A stretch of 64,000 bases of DNA from Bedellia somnulentella. Its lineage: Eukaryota > Arthropoda > Insecta > Lepidoptera > Bedelliidae. How positions within the stretch are numbered: the stretch's first letter is position 1; each line of letters starts with the position of its first letter. The stretch lies in assembly GCA_963576735.1 (NCBI GenBank), contig OY755190.1, positions 2,969,695-3,033,694 on the forward strand, read 5' to 3'. Positions 10,165 to 22,200 of this stretch are shown here, piece by piece. The position numbers and the translations under genes are program-made. Under the pieces are notes generated by a model that did not search any database, was not told the origin of the DNA, and was given only the letters and a program-made list of their open reading frames with translations.

Positions 10165-11679
10165 TTTTCAATTTTATTAGTGGTTCTGCTATTTTAAATA
10201 AGTCCTTTCTAAGATACAATCACTAAAAATTATAAAAGAGAAGTTGTAATAACAAAATACAGACGCTCCGCATCGCACACACACACAAACATAACAGATC
10301 AAATTTAGGCCAACCCAACCTAACTTTGGCTTGTTTGGTCTTTGATGTTTGAGGCCACGATGACACAATCAATGTATACTTTTCTAGAGTCATTTTGGGA
10401 CATAATGTATTGATTGATTTATCAACGTTGTTTTTTAAATTGATATTAGGGTAACTTAATGATTTCCATTATCATGTTCTCTCATTTAAGCCGTGGAACG
10501 ATCTCACAACAAAAAGGACATTGATTGTCTCAACGCGGCTGAATAATATATAAAAGTCTTGACAATACTGATGACAATACTGATGTGTTCCACTACCACT
10601 ATGCATTCATTATCATTAACATCATTCATTGATGGAACCAACAAGAATAAAAATATCAGTCACACTCACTCAACACAAATCTCATCTCACTCACTCACAA
10701 TCATCAACTATCAATACCAGTGTGACCATTTGTGGCAGATTTCTGCCATTTTGGCAGATTTGGACCCGAAATTTAAGCTGTGGCATATTATGCTGACGAT
10801 TTCAAAATCTGGCAGATTTTGGCAGATATCAAAGGTTTTGGTAAAATCATGCTCATTTTAAATAAAATTGCATGAAAATGAACAATAAATAATTTAAGTA
10901 AGGTAATTAGAAAATATTTACTAGAAAATTAATTCCAAATCTGGAAACCTTTGTTTCTGTTCCTACGTCTTTGTTGATACCCAGCCCAGATTACACGGGG
11001 ATTTCCCGCTTGATCTGTTGATACATAGATATTGTCATTTTATTATGTTCTTTAAGTGATAACTCATAGGGTTCAAATGGTTATATCCTTTCTTGATTGG
11101 GTTCTCAATTATCTTTGTATTGTTTTTACTTTATTTCATTCTCTTACGGAGCTTAGCGCGTTTGTGAAGTGCAGTTCTGGAATATAGGAACACGGAGACT
11201 GCGCCTCTTTTAAACCAAGCAAGGAAATCCTAAAAAGTATGTCGGTAAAATTCATGTACAAAGAAAATGAAGACGATAATTTTGAAGCCAATGTTGATTA
11301 GGTGTATGGTTTTTCTGTAAGGTTAAAGTCGTCAATTAAACAAATATCAAAATACGTTGTTTTTTGTACTTATTTTTGTGTTGGCATATTTTTGGCATTT
11401 TGTAACGTCGATGGTGGCAGATTCTGGCAGATTTTTGGGTCCGTGTGTGGCAGATTAGCTATTTTTGCAGTGTGACCATTTGTGGCAGATTTCTGCCATT
11501 TTGGCAGATTTGGACCCAAAATTTAAGCTGTGGCATATTATGCTGACGATTTCAAAATGTGGCAGATTTTGGCAGATATCAAAGGTTTTAATAGAATCAT
11601 GCTAATTTTAAATAAAATTACATGAAAATGAACAATAAATAGTTTAAGTAAGGTAAATAATATTTACTAAATATTTACA

Positions 11680-11999
11680 TAACATAACATAAACGTTCAC
11701 GCCGAATATCCCCGAAGGGGTTGGCAGAGGTACTAATACTTCTGAACATCACGTGACTTTGTCACCTGGTGTTCAGAGTACCCACGTTTTGCATGGACAG
11801 TGTACTCACGTGATAGGGGGCAGGCCTATCGCCGTTTTGTACGAATACACTGTCACATGACTAAGTACAACTCAGCCATGTGGGTTTCCTCACGATGTTT
11901 TCCCTCACCGTTAACAACCATGATAAATTAACCACACATATGTCTTTAGAAAAGACAAATTGGTGTAGGCCCGACCCAGGATTTGAACACTAGTCGCTT
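11680..11999 (-). mobile_element. Family-2 tRNA-SINE, 5'-truncated, about 13 bp TSD
   Basis: An inverted copy running from the 3' end (ACATAAACGTTCACGCC) to just short of the tRNA head. The flanking repeat ACTAAATATTTAC occurs on both sides, consistent with a target duplication. It is absent from the first tandem unit, so it post-dates the duplication. Confidence 0.75.
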
Positions 12000-12481
12000 G
12001 CACTAACTAAATATTTACTAGAAACTTAATTCCAAATCTGGCAACCTTTGTTTCTGTTCCTACGTCTTTGTTGATACCCAGCCCAGATTACACGGGGATT
12101 TCCCGCTTGATCTGTTGGTACATAGATATTGACATTTTAATGTGGGCTTTAAGTGATAACTTATAGAGTTCAAATGGTTATATCCTTTCTTGATTGGATT
12201 CTCAATTATCTTTGTATTGTTTTTACTTTATTTCATTCTCTTACGGAGCTTAGCGCGTTAGCGAAGTGCAGTTCTGGACTAAAGGAACAAGTAGACTGCG
12301 CCTTCTTTAACCCAAGCAAGGAAATCCTAAAAAGTGTGTCGGTAAAATCCATGTACAAAGAAACTGAAGACGATAATTTTGAAGCCAATGTTGATTAGGT
12401 GTATTTTTTTTGTAAAGTTAAAGTAGTCAATTAAAAAAATATAAAATTACGATGTTTTTTATAATTTGAATTGTTTTTGTT

Positions 12482-12600
12482 CATGACCTCATGTGGGGAT
12501 TATTACCAATAAATAAAGGAAAGACCACGCGTCAAGGTCACGGGTTCGATCTCCGCCTGTGTCGAAATTTTTCATTCTTTTATATATCCTTATTTTACGT
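12482..12600 (+). mobile_element. tRNA-like SINE fragment of the foldback family
   Basis: Carries the CCTCATGTGGGGATTATTA flank, a B box GGGTTCGATCTCC and the family GTGTCGAAATTTTTC sequence. It interrupts the second unit of the 10718-12710 tandem repeat and is absent from the first, so it came after the duplication. Confidence 0.6.
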
Positions 12601-13415
12601 TGTTTTTGTTATTATTTTCATGTTGGCATATTTTTGGCATTTTGTAACGTCGAGGGTGGCAGATTCTGGCAGATTTTTGGGTCTGTGTGTGGCAGATTAG
12701 CTATTTTTGCGCCGCGGCTGATTCGACCGAAAAAAATATAAGAATCTTCTTTTGGTGGGAAGATCAGCTGTGAATGTTTAGTTGACGTTTCCGACAATGT
12801 TTGGCTATTGACACCGAAGATTGACGTGGATGGACGGATGGATATGAAATTGATGGATTTTTTATAGTATTTTATTCAGTATTCTCGCTTTTATTTAATT
12901 GTCTCCAATGTGGGATAAAATAATGTTATGTTTTGCGAGCTGTTGTAGTTGCGCAAGCAAAAACCGAAAATTACTGGAATACTTTAGCTTATGTTGCAAA
13001 ACAAAAAGTGTCAAAAAGAAACCGTTTACTGTACAGTAAAAATTCAATTTAATACTCCTGAACATAAAGCTTCTTAGTTTTGTTCCTAATTGTGCTTAGT
13101 TTAATTTTTTTAGTAAATATTTGAGTCGTTCGAAAGTTAACATAGATTTTCGGTTGGCTCAAAAGATCAAGAAACCAGGTCCGTAAACCAATACTTATAT
13201 CAATATTTCTGTGAAAATAGCCTCGGCCCTATTTTTGAGATGGTCACACTGCCACTGACTATCATCAATCCACGGGTGTCTCTCTTCTAAGAATTTTTTT
13301 CTCCGCCGCCATCTTTGATTTCCCCGCGATACTATGGCCTGAAGTTGGCAATGTGTGAAGTTAGACGCACAACCCAACAGAACAGCGCCGGCGGCGCCGC
13401 CATATTCTAAATTGT

Positions 13416-14362
13416 AGAGATGTACCAACATTCGTTCGTTACACATTTTGTATTACCGAAGTTCGGCAGATTTACCGAAATTAGATCGATAAATTATAAA
13501 AGGATAATTAGAATTAAATTCTCTTTAGAATGAAACAAAACCCAATGTGAATATATATGTTAATAATTGCTATGTGAGTCAAATTTGAATGTTTGTTTTT
13601 GGTCCCTAGAAAAATAAACACATCAAATATAAAAGAAACGCTTTAATGAAATAATCAAACATAAAGCAACATAATATTAATGCTAACATACATACATACA
13701 TATACTCACGACTATTATTCCCTAGAAGGGGTAGCCCGAGCCAAGGACCTTTATTTTACCATCTTTTCCCCACTCTGGAACTTGAGTGGGGAAAAGATGG
13801 TAAAATAAAGGTTTTTGGTGATGAGTCTCCAACAGCATCGCCCAAAAATCCAATAAAAAGCCCCAATACCCTTAGTCGCCTCTTACGACACCCGTGGGTA
13901 GAAAGGGGTAGCGACATTCTAAGCCGGCACTACACGGCTTTTAATGCTTAATAATCTATATACATTTAAAGTCTTTATTTATACAAAACAATACCTACTA
14001 TAATTATTAATTACTTATACTCGAATTCGTATATATTTTTTTACGTATAATTTAGTGATTTAAAAGCGCCGAAGTAGATTTAGTGCTACCATTGCCTCCA
14101 CGAGATATAATATTTCTACATCAAGTACACTTAACTTTGTTTCTTTTATCACTTTCGAGATAAAGATTCACACGCTTGACCTCTTTTTCATACTCATAGT
14201 TAGGTAGTAATAACACCTTTTCTATAGAACAGATCTACCGGAAAGCGCGTGAAACTTAACCGAAGTTCGGCTGAAATTCGGCTTCGGCATAATTTATACC
14301 GAACATTCGGTTCGGACGAATTCGACAACATTCAGCAAAACCCACATTCGGTACAGCACTAG
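13416..14362. mobile_element. Possible non-autonomous hAT-like element
   Basis: The left end AGATGTACCAACATTCG resembles the inverted right end (AGTGCTGTACCGAATGT). CCGAAGTTCGGC motifs occur just inside both ends. No convincing 8 bp duplication was found, and an inserted family-1 SINE (13687-13937) splits it. Tentative. Confidence 0.3.
13687..13937 (-). mobile_element. Family-1 SINE with a short internal duplication
   Basis: An inverted copy in which CCATCTTTTCCCCACT appears once in reverse before the normal GTGGGGAAAAGATGG, forming a small palindrome near 13740-13800. Confidence 0.8.
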
Positions 14363-14639
14363 TAATTCATATTTTGTATTGTAATTTTAATTTGTTATTG
14401 TTATTAATTGTTATACTACTTTACTTAATACTTTGCATACCAACCAGTGCATTTTGTTATTTGGTTGGTGGATTCCCCTCCAAAATGTATCCAAAGTGTA
14501 GTGTTTGTAATAACTTGCGACGACGACGAGATAAAATCAGGAACGCCATCGTCATCGTCACCCAAAGTTGTTGGTGTGTAGGAAATAAACTTGATAAGTT
14601 TCACGTAACAATAGAATAGATCTAATAAGTAAAAACGTA

Positions 14640-15839
14640 AAAGAAAAAGCTTTGTTAAATGTGTTACTATAATACGTCTTCTTTTATTTCAGATACAATG
14701 CTTCCGCAAGCTGAGCACAGCTATTCTCGTAAAATGTGACCCTAATCTAGGTAATAATTATATTGAGCTCTAAATTGACTATTCTGTTTGCTTTCTCTGT
14801 ACTTTGATTATACTATTTACGAATTTGATAACTAATGATAATATTTGGATTCTCGCCTTGGCTGAAATGAAAAAAAATTCAACAACTTAATTTAAAATGG
14901 GAATTCTGGCTGGTTTAGGTTACATTTTTATACCTGAGTTCAATTGGCCATTTTGCTTAAGATTGCATAATGAAAAAAAAAACTGTAAGATTGACTTTAC
15001 TTATACTCCGATATATTATCTCTGCTTTATCTTATATCTCTATGTCATGCAAGAACCTTTTCTAACTTATGATTGGGTAAGTCACAGTGTTTAATGTTTT
15101 ACAGATATAACAAATGTTTTATTGTATGACATCCAGCCATCACCAAATAGAACTTGTGGAGTTTCAAATGCTAAAGATCCTCTTAATATATTATTTTGTT
15201 TCTTTGTTCAAATTAAATTTAACTCCCTTGTACTATAATTATATAAATTATATTTAGGTCACTTAAGAAGAATGTAAAACATGAGAAAAAAAGGTTGTCA
15301 TATAGTTAAATAACTCATATGATATCTTTTGCTCTTGCAGATATTGAACCAGATTTCGTCAAAATCACCACAGAATACAGATCCTGATATTAGTTCAGGT
15401 AATTTAATGATTTTTAAGTGAAATTATCACATTCTCGCTTTGGTATAACTCATTATAAGGAGATAAATATAAATGGCTTGTGTTTAAACGCCTACCAAAT
15501 AAGTTAAGAAATAACATCCAATAAATTCTTAATAATTGCTAAAACAGATGAATGCTCACCAAATAATGTACTATTGCATAAATAAAGCTAATATTTATTT
15601 TCTTTCAAGCTATAAAAACATGTGAACACAATTATAGTTAATTGCAGATCAAATTATCTATATTATTGTTAATTAAATGTCACCAATATTTTATATGTTT
15701 GCTTCCATTTTAGTGATTTTTGCTGAGGCAAGAAACTAACGGTTGACCCCCAATTTTTTTTATGATACCAAACACATTACTATTTACCCTGAACAAAAGT
15801 AACTTGTTTATCGCTTTATACATTCAAATAATATATGAT
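14640..15839. other. AT-rich stretch without a recognised gene
   Basis: Short AG/GT-bounded open segments occur (14692-14752, 15342-15400), but their reading frames do not join without stop codons. I support no gene here. Confidence 0.5.
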
Positions 15840-15854
15840 ATGTACTTAAATAAA

Positions 15855-16201
15855 AGCAACCGTGATAGCCCAGTGGGTAGAACACTCGGTTATCGTGCAA
15901 ACGACTAGTGTTCAAATCCTGGGTCGGGCCAATTTGTCTTTTCTTAAGACATATGTGTGGTTAATTTATCATGGTTGTTAACGGTGAGGGAAAACATAGT
16001 GAGGAAACCCACATGGCTGAGTTGTACTTAGTCATGTGACAGTGTATTCGTACAAAACGGCGATAGGCCTGCCCCCAATCACGTGAGTACACTGTCCATG
16101 CAAAACGTGGGTACTCTGACAACCAGGTGACAAAGTCACGTGATGATCAGAAGTATTAGTACCTCTGCCAACCGCCTCGGGGATATTCGGCGTGAACGTT
16201 T
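15855..16201 (+). mobile_element. Family-2 tRNA-headed SINE, complete, 15 bp TSD
   Basis: Reference copy. The head GCAACCGTGATAGCCCAGTG (A box) and GTGTTCAAATCCTGG (B box) is clearly tRNA-derived. The body contains GGTTGTTAACGGTGAGGG and ends GATATTCGGCGTGAACGTTT. A perfect 15-base duplication, ATGTACTTAAATAAA, flanks it (15840-15854 and 16202-16216). Confidence 0.92.
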
Positions 16202-17005
16202 ATGTACTTAAATAAATATTTGCAACTATTTAAATGCTCACCAAAATGGCTTTTATACCCTAAAACTATAAATAAATAAGTATAGAGGTCTCAATTACTG
16301 CATCACTTAATAATGAATACTCAGGTCAGGTATATAATGCGTAAAGAAGATCCAAGTAAATTTCCTCAAAACATGTTAGTTTGTTAGAGAACATACTCAT
16401 AGCTACCACTCTACTGAGCAGTACACTACACTACACAGTAGTACAGCTGCTCTACACCCCCATATAATATGCAAGTATGCAACATCCAGACCGGAGTATA
16501 AGGTAAGTCATGTGATGGGGTGGAGGCGAGTGTGGGATAAATAAATAAGAGGAAGTGATTACAAATTTAGATTGATAATAATAAATTTTGATTATAAGTT
16601 ACATAATGTGATTACACTAAAGCAGATAAGACTGCAGTTTTTGGTATTTACGTTGATGTTTTATGAAAACAATTTAGTGAGCAAAATACGTAGACAGAGA
16701 ATTACAATAGACATCTGCATATATTTTGTTTCACTCGCACTAGACGGAGAAAATAAATATTAAAAATACTAAGAGTAAGTGAGACATGACCATATAATTT
16801 GCTGTCCCTTACTGCTGGCCTAGTCGGCAAAGTACTTTGCTAAACAAACCGTTTGACATTTTCAAAATAAACAAACCGTTTTTGAATTGAAAAGCAGAAA
16901 AATTAAGAATTTCGTTGATTTTTTAGTTAATTATTTATGTGAGATCGGTTCTGGCAATAAATAGAAATATAATTTATCATTACAAATAATTAAACATTCA
17001 ATAAA

Positions 17006-17580
17006 ATGGTCAGGTGCAGTGTTATATCGTGTAAAAGTAATAGCGAAACTAAGCAACCAGATTTGTCTTTCCACTCGTAAGTACCATTTAGTTTTAGAAT
17101 AATAACAGTGTAGAATTATTATATTTTCTATTTATGACACATACATATCTAATTTATGCAGAAAAATAAACTGCAAATGCATGAAAAATATATTTAAAAT
17201 TTGATAACCTAAAATCTCTATCATTGTAATGTTGCCAGCACAAGTATGTTATTTACCCTAAAACCCTAGATTAAATAAAAAATATGTATTTCAATATCTA
17301 ATATAAGTTATATAAAGGATGTTTATTATTTAGTTCTTAAAAAGGATTTCATGGCATGTACTATTTTTCTTGTTAATGTGGGTATATGAAGAGATTTTTT
17401 TACAGTTTTCCAAATGATAATATTATCTTAAGAAAATGGATTCTATCAACTGGAAAAATTAACTGGACTCCTACAAAATACTCCAAAATTTGTAGTCTTC
17501 ATTATGAAAAAAAGTATTTATTTAAGAAAAAGAAATTAACTTTATTATTACCTAGTGCTGTTCCAACCTTAATAAGTTAA
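17006..17580 (+). CDS. THAP-type zinc finger protein (two exons, domain only)
   Basis: Exons 17006-17076 and 17406-17580, with GTAAGT donor and TTTTTTTACAG acceptor, phases matching. The 81-residue product is almost exactly one THAP DNA-binding domain: zinc ligands C4, C9, C53 and H56 fit the C2CH spacing, followed by the conserved W44-T-P and the terminal AVPTL motif (75-79). Family members are sequence-specific DNA-binding proteins or THAP-containing transposases (P element, THAP9). The reading frame stops two residues after AVPTL. Either this is a free-standing domain, or further exons are joined by a splice that I cannot place: an open segment INESNDNIDTIKKNQPTA follows an acceptor at 17667, but a GT at the available donor puts it out of frame. 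No effector domain is seen. Confidence 0.75.
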
Positions 17581-17666
17581 AAAAATATCATCTCATACTT
17601 GATCATATTATTAAGTGTTTAATCCACGCCCCCAAGTCCTGTACAATAATTATATTTTGATTTCAG

Positions 17667-17790
17667 ATTAATGAATCTAATGATAACATTGATACAATAA
17701 AAAAAAATCAGCCTACTGCATCATCATCAAATTTTCGTCGTTTGGGTGTACAAGTACGAAAGACTATATTGTGTTTATCGCTAATATTAT
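17667..17790 (+). other. Exon-like open segment downstream of the THAP domain
   Basis: After TTTGATTTCAG the frame INESNDNIDTIKKNQPTASS then NFRRLGVQVRKT is open and of normal composition. It could be a third THAP exon or a relic. No donor in the THAP exon gives the right phase. Confidence 0.3.
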
Positions 17791-18719
17791 TTAGTGTTTA
17801 ATCCACGTCCCAAGTCCTATACAATAATTATAAATTAAGTGATGCGGTAGGCATTATGACGTTCATTAAGTGCTAGAATTCATCATTATAGACATGCAAT
17901 ATTTACCATGCAGCCACGACCCACACACACTTGTAATAATGTACTAATGTAATAATGTTAAAGAATTAAACCTTTTCAGTAATACATTCGATTGTTTTAT
18001 TTATTTCGCAAATACATATAGTACTATGTATCTAATTAAACGATCTGCATTCCCTTCGGAGGGTTGACCTTATTTTGATGGATAGTAAATATTTTTTGCC
18101 CTAATTTGATATAGTTTTCAGATGTGTGTGATCTATGCGCGGGACTCATCAGCCCCCGATGACGACGAGCATGCAGATCGTTTGGATACACGGTTCATAG
18201 GTTTACTTCTATATGTTTTGGTCTTACTTTGACTAATAACCAATAAAAAACTAATATAATGATAATAATTATTAAATAATTGATTGGAAAATATCGAAGA
18301 TAAAGTTAAAAAAAAATTGAAATTATCCACAATACGGGGAAAACTATTTTGAGTTACAACACTATTTTGTATTACCCATCTCACTTGCCGACACGCTTCC
18401 CCTGGGTCTATTGTATTCTCTGTCTACGGCAAAATATCTGTTTTAAAAAAAAAAAAAACAAAAAAACAAAGACTTAAAGTTAGTTTGTTCTGATGTGTGT
18501 TTATTTATTTTGGAATACATAATTATTTGGTTTAGGGAGCTTTTTGTAGATTTGGTTTATTTTATATGGAGGTAATACATTTTACTTGGAATTTAGTTTT
18601 AGGGTATTGTAGCTATTTTGGTGAGCATTTAAACAGTAGCCTATATAAACTAAATTTACTACAAAAATCCTTTTCCACTGCTTAATATTATAATTTCAAT
18701 GCAATATTTTCTTTCCAGG

Positions 18720-18900
18720 TATAACAGTTACATACAAGTGCTGGCAAGAAGTGTTCTGTTGAAAAAATTAAGAACTTAACACCCACTAGAAGATTCATTT
18801 TAAATCATTAGCAGAAAGCCAAGCGGCAGGTTACTTACTACAAGAGAGCCAAGACTGCTCCAAAAGTGTCTAAAAAAGAAGCTTTTATTACTCAAAAATA
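18720..18900 (+). other. Possible pseudo-exon
   Basis: Past CTTTCCAG, a frame broken by one stop reads TSAGKKCSVEKIKNLTPTRR then QVTYYKRAKTAPKVSKKEAF. The lysine-rich pattern recalls the linker after THAP domains, but I cannot confirm a gene. Confidence 0.25.
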
Positions 18901-19228
18901 AAACGTTCAAGAAATTGAAATTTGTTTTTCATTGAACCAACCTAAAAAACTGTAGTATGGAATGAAAATGAGCTTTACCTATTTTGGCTCCCATATCAAG
19001 TATCCAGAGCTTTATATTTGCCTGCCAGATGGCAATAATTTATAACAAAGTGAAACGTCATGTATGGTTGGAAATCAAGGCCAGTGGTACAAAATAATTG
19101 TTCGAAGTAGGCAGTCTGTACTCGTACCCTATATTGTCTGTGCATCAATCAGTCAAATTTTGGATACGGTGGGGGAAGGCGTCGCAGTCGCTGCAGCTTG
19201 CGATAAGCATATAATTAATCAAAATAAA

Positions 19229-22200
19229 ATGTCCAGTCGGGAAAGAAACTTCCGAAATCCATTTTCGAGGCCATGGATGTCAGAGACAGGTGCAGCGGCT
19301 GCGGCTGGCGGAGCAGGTTCCGTCGGACTTAAGGGTGTTGTTGCCGGTGGTATAACAGGCGGCATTGAAATTTGTATTACATTTCCCACCGAATACGTGA
19401 AAACACAGCTCCAGTTAGACGAGAAAGGTCAGTATTCTCATGTTTACGATCATGGTTAATATGTAGGAACATAAAAAATACTGCATATGATTTTGGGTAA
19501 AAATTGTAACAAACAGATCTTAGTTACTATTTTTACCCAAAATCTAAAAATATTTTTCATTTTACGTCATGCATGATTATTCAATCTGCAAGTTGAACAT
19601 GAACAACCATCGGATTTACGTCTAGAGCATTTATTTTTCCATTCCAGTTTGACTCTAATTCGATTATGTACTTGCTAACTTCATTAACATGTTTCACAAC
19701 ATGATTCTCGTGACACTGGACTTTGCACTCACATAACACTTAATAAGTGTCGCATTTCTTTACCAATGAGTGTAAAACGATATCTTTTATATATCGATAT
19801 CTATAATCTTTTCTTGGGGAGAATAGGAATGGTTTTCCAAAATCTACTAACTTCTTAGTTTAAGTATGTGATGTCAGTAAAGTTATCCATATTTATTTAC
19901 ACAAACTTAATCTGTATCGATATGAAAATTCTGAAATGGTTATTTCATGGTCAAATTATTAAATTTACATTACAGGAGCCTTTTTTTAAAGGGATGCAAT
20001 ATTTTAAATTATTTTAACATTTTATATTGTGTTCCTATTTTTTAAATTCAAATTCATTTATTTGCTATGTAGAGCATGGTACTGAACATACACTACAACA
20101 ACAGTGTTGTTACTACAGTGTGTGTTACATATGGTATGTGACATTTGAGGATACTAAATCTAAATTGTTTTATAAAAATGCTTATCATTGCATTTTATAG
20201 CTTTAAAAATAGACTGTGTTATTTATTGAGATGGTTTAATTTATGTCTGTTGCAAAATGTTATATGCCATGTGCATAAAACAAACATTTCAACAGTTACT
20301 GAGTAAAACCAATGTTAAAGGATTTTACATACATACATATTCTCACACCTTTAGTTCCCATTGGGGTAGGCAGAGACTATTGATCGCCACTTTGTATGAT
20401 CCTGGCAAACCTCTCTAGCTTCATTAAAAAATAATGAATCTGGAAAAATACAGTATTGAAATAAGTAAAATAAAATATTAAAACTTATTTAATATTTATC
20501 TAAATAAATTTACGTGTGACTGGAATTGTTCTCAACTCTTTTAAACTTTTGAAATGCAAACTTTATTGTTATGCTTCCTAACAATACATTATTATTATTA
20601 TTTTATTTTCTTTGGAAGATTAACAGACAAATACAAACAATATAATTCTTACATACATACACACATTCACACAGTTGTTAAAAATGTTCTAATGTTCACA
20701 CTTCATTTTTCTTTTTCATTTTTTTTTTCTTAATAAAACTTATTACAAGTTTCCTGAAATTATCTTGTGATAATTTTGCTACTAATAGAGTGATGGTACA
20801 AAATCAGCATCTACATTTATAATTAGTTTTAAAATAATAAGTATCTTTTCTTGCTAATAGATTTTATTTTAATAAATAATAGATTAGAACGTTTACACTA
20901 GAAACAGATACAAATTGTATTTGTACGTATAAAACACTTCAATATTAATTTTTCATCAAAATTTACATTTTTTTATTAAACATCGAAACTGTTTAAAAAA
21001 AATGTAGATTTTGAAAAATAGCTTTTTGTTTAAATTTATACTCAGTTATTACTATCAATTATTGAATAGGACTTGATTACATAAAACCTTTATTAAATAG
21101 TAGAAAAGATTTCAAACCAAAGTCCATCTCAGACCACTTGAACACCATTTTAAATAATCAGTGCATTCATTAATGGAAGAATAAATTATTCAATTGGAAG
21201 TGTGTCCATAAATAAAATGGTAGTATATTATGCCATCTGTTGTAATGTGCATTGTCGCAAACATCTGTTTAAATCAGCCAGCTAATTAAGCATAACTCCT
21301 ATTTATAAGGCTAAATTTCAGTCAGCCATTTAGTAAGGCTACTGTTTAAATGCTCACCAAAATAGTTTTAATACCCTAAAACTAAATTCCAAGTAAAACT
21401 GATTACCTCCATATAAAATAAACCCACTCTATACAGAGCTCCCTAAACTAAATAATTTTGTATTCCAAAATCAACATGGTGTAGAAGTTATTATCAATCT
21501 ATCTCCCTAAAATATATATACCACTATAAGCTGCACTTTAAACCTCTAACTTACTTATACTCTCGCCCATTATTCCTATTGGGGTAGGCAGAGATTATCG
21601 ATCGCCAATTTCCACAATCTTGACAAACTCTCTTGCTTTCCCTACTTTCATTGTTCTTCTCATGCATGTTCTTTTATTCTTCTCACTTTGGACCCCTGCC
21701 TTTATAAGATCATTTTCTATCTAATCTAGAAACATTCTACAACGCCATCTTCTACTAACAATACCATCTACTGTAGCTCTATTTATTTGAACACTTTATT
21801 GCATACAGAATAGATATATGTTTTTACAAAAGTACAGAACATCAAAACTTAGTACACAAAGGCGGACTTATCGCCTTAACGCGATTTCTTCCAGTCAACC
21901 TTTATGGTGAGGAAAAACAAGTAAACAACTCTTAACTAGAAATAAATGATAATCAGTATTCAAAACCAAACTTAACTAAACGCAACCTATTTACAACCTT
22001 AACCTAAATATTAATTTATATCTCTATATATCTCTTTCACTTCTTAATTTTCATCCATACTCTCTACGAGCCCAAACCACCTTAAAATTCCTTAAACATT
22101 TTACTACGATTTTATCATTATTTTTATAAACACCTATTTAGTGTTAGGTTATATTTTCCATCAAAAGCCTCAAAAGCCCATCTCACAAATATCAATTATT

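Larger units (their letters stand above)
10718..12710. repeat. Tandem pair of a 750 bp repeat unit rich in GGCAGATT motifs
   Basis: Unit 1 is 10718-11467 and unit 2 is 11468-12710. Both start CAGTGTGACCATTTGTGGCA and carry repeated TGGCAGATT motifs at both edges. Unit 2 is longer because of two later insertions: a family-2 SINE (11680-11999) and a foldback-family fragment (12482-12600). A short reading frame (ending ENEDDNFEANVD / ETEDDNFEANVD) survives in both but differs upstream, so it may be a relic of a transposase or host exon. I do not recognise it. Confidence 0.85.

Noticed and set aside
13195..13446. 83-codon minus-strand ORF as a gene
   Set aside because: No recognised domain and no splice context. 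It overlaps the edge of a possible transposon.
14692..15400. Two short AG/GT-bounded segments (14692-14752, 15342-15400) as exons of an upstream gene
   Set aside because: Their open frames do not join in phase, and neither encodes a recognised motif.
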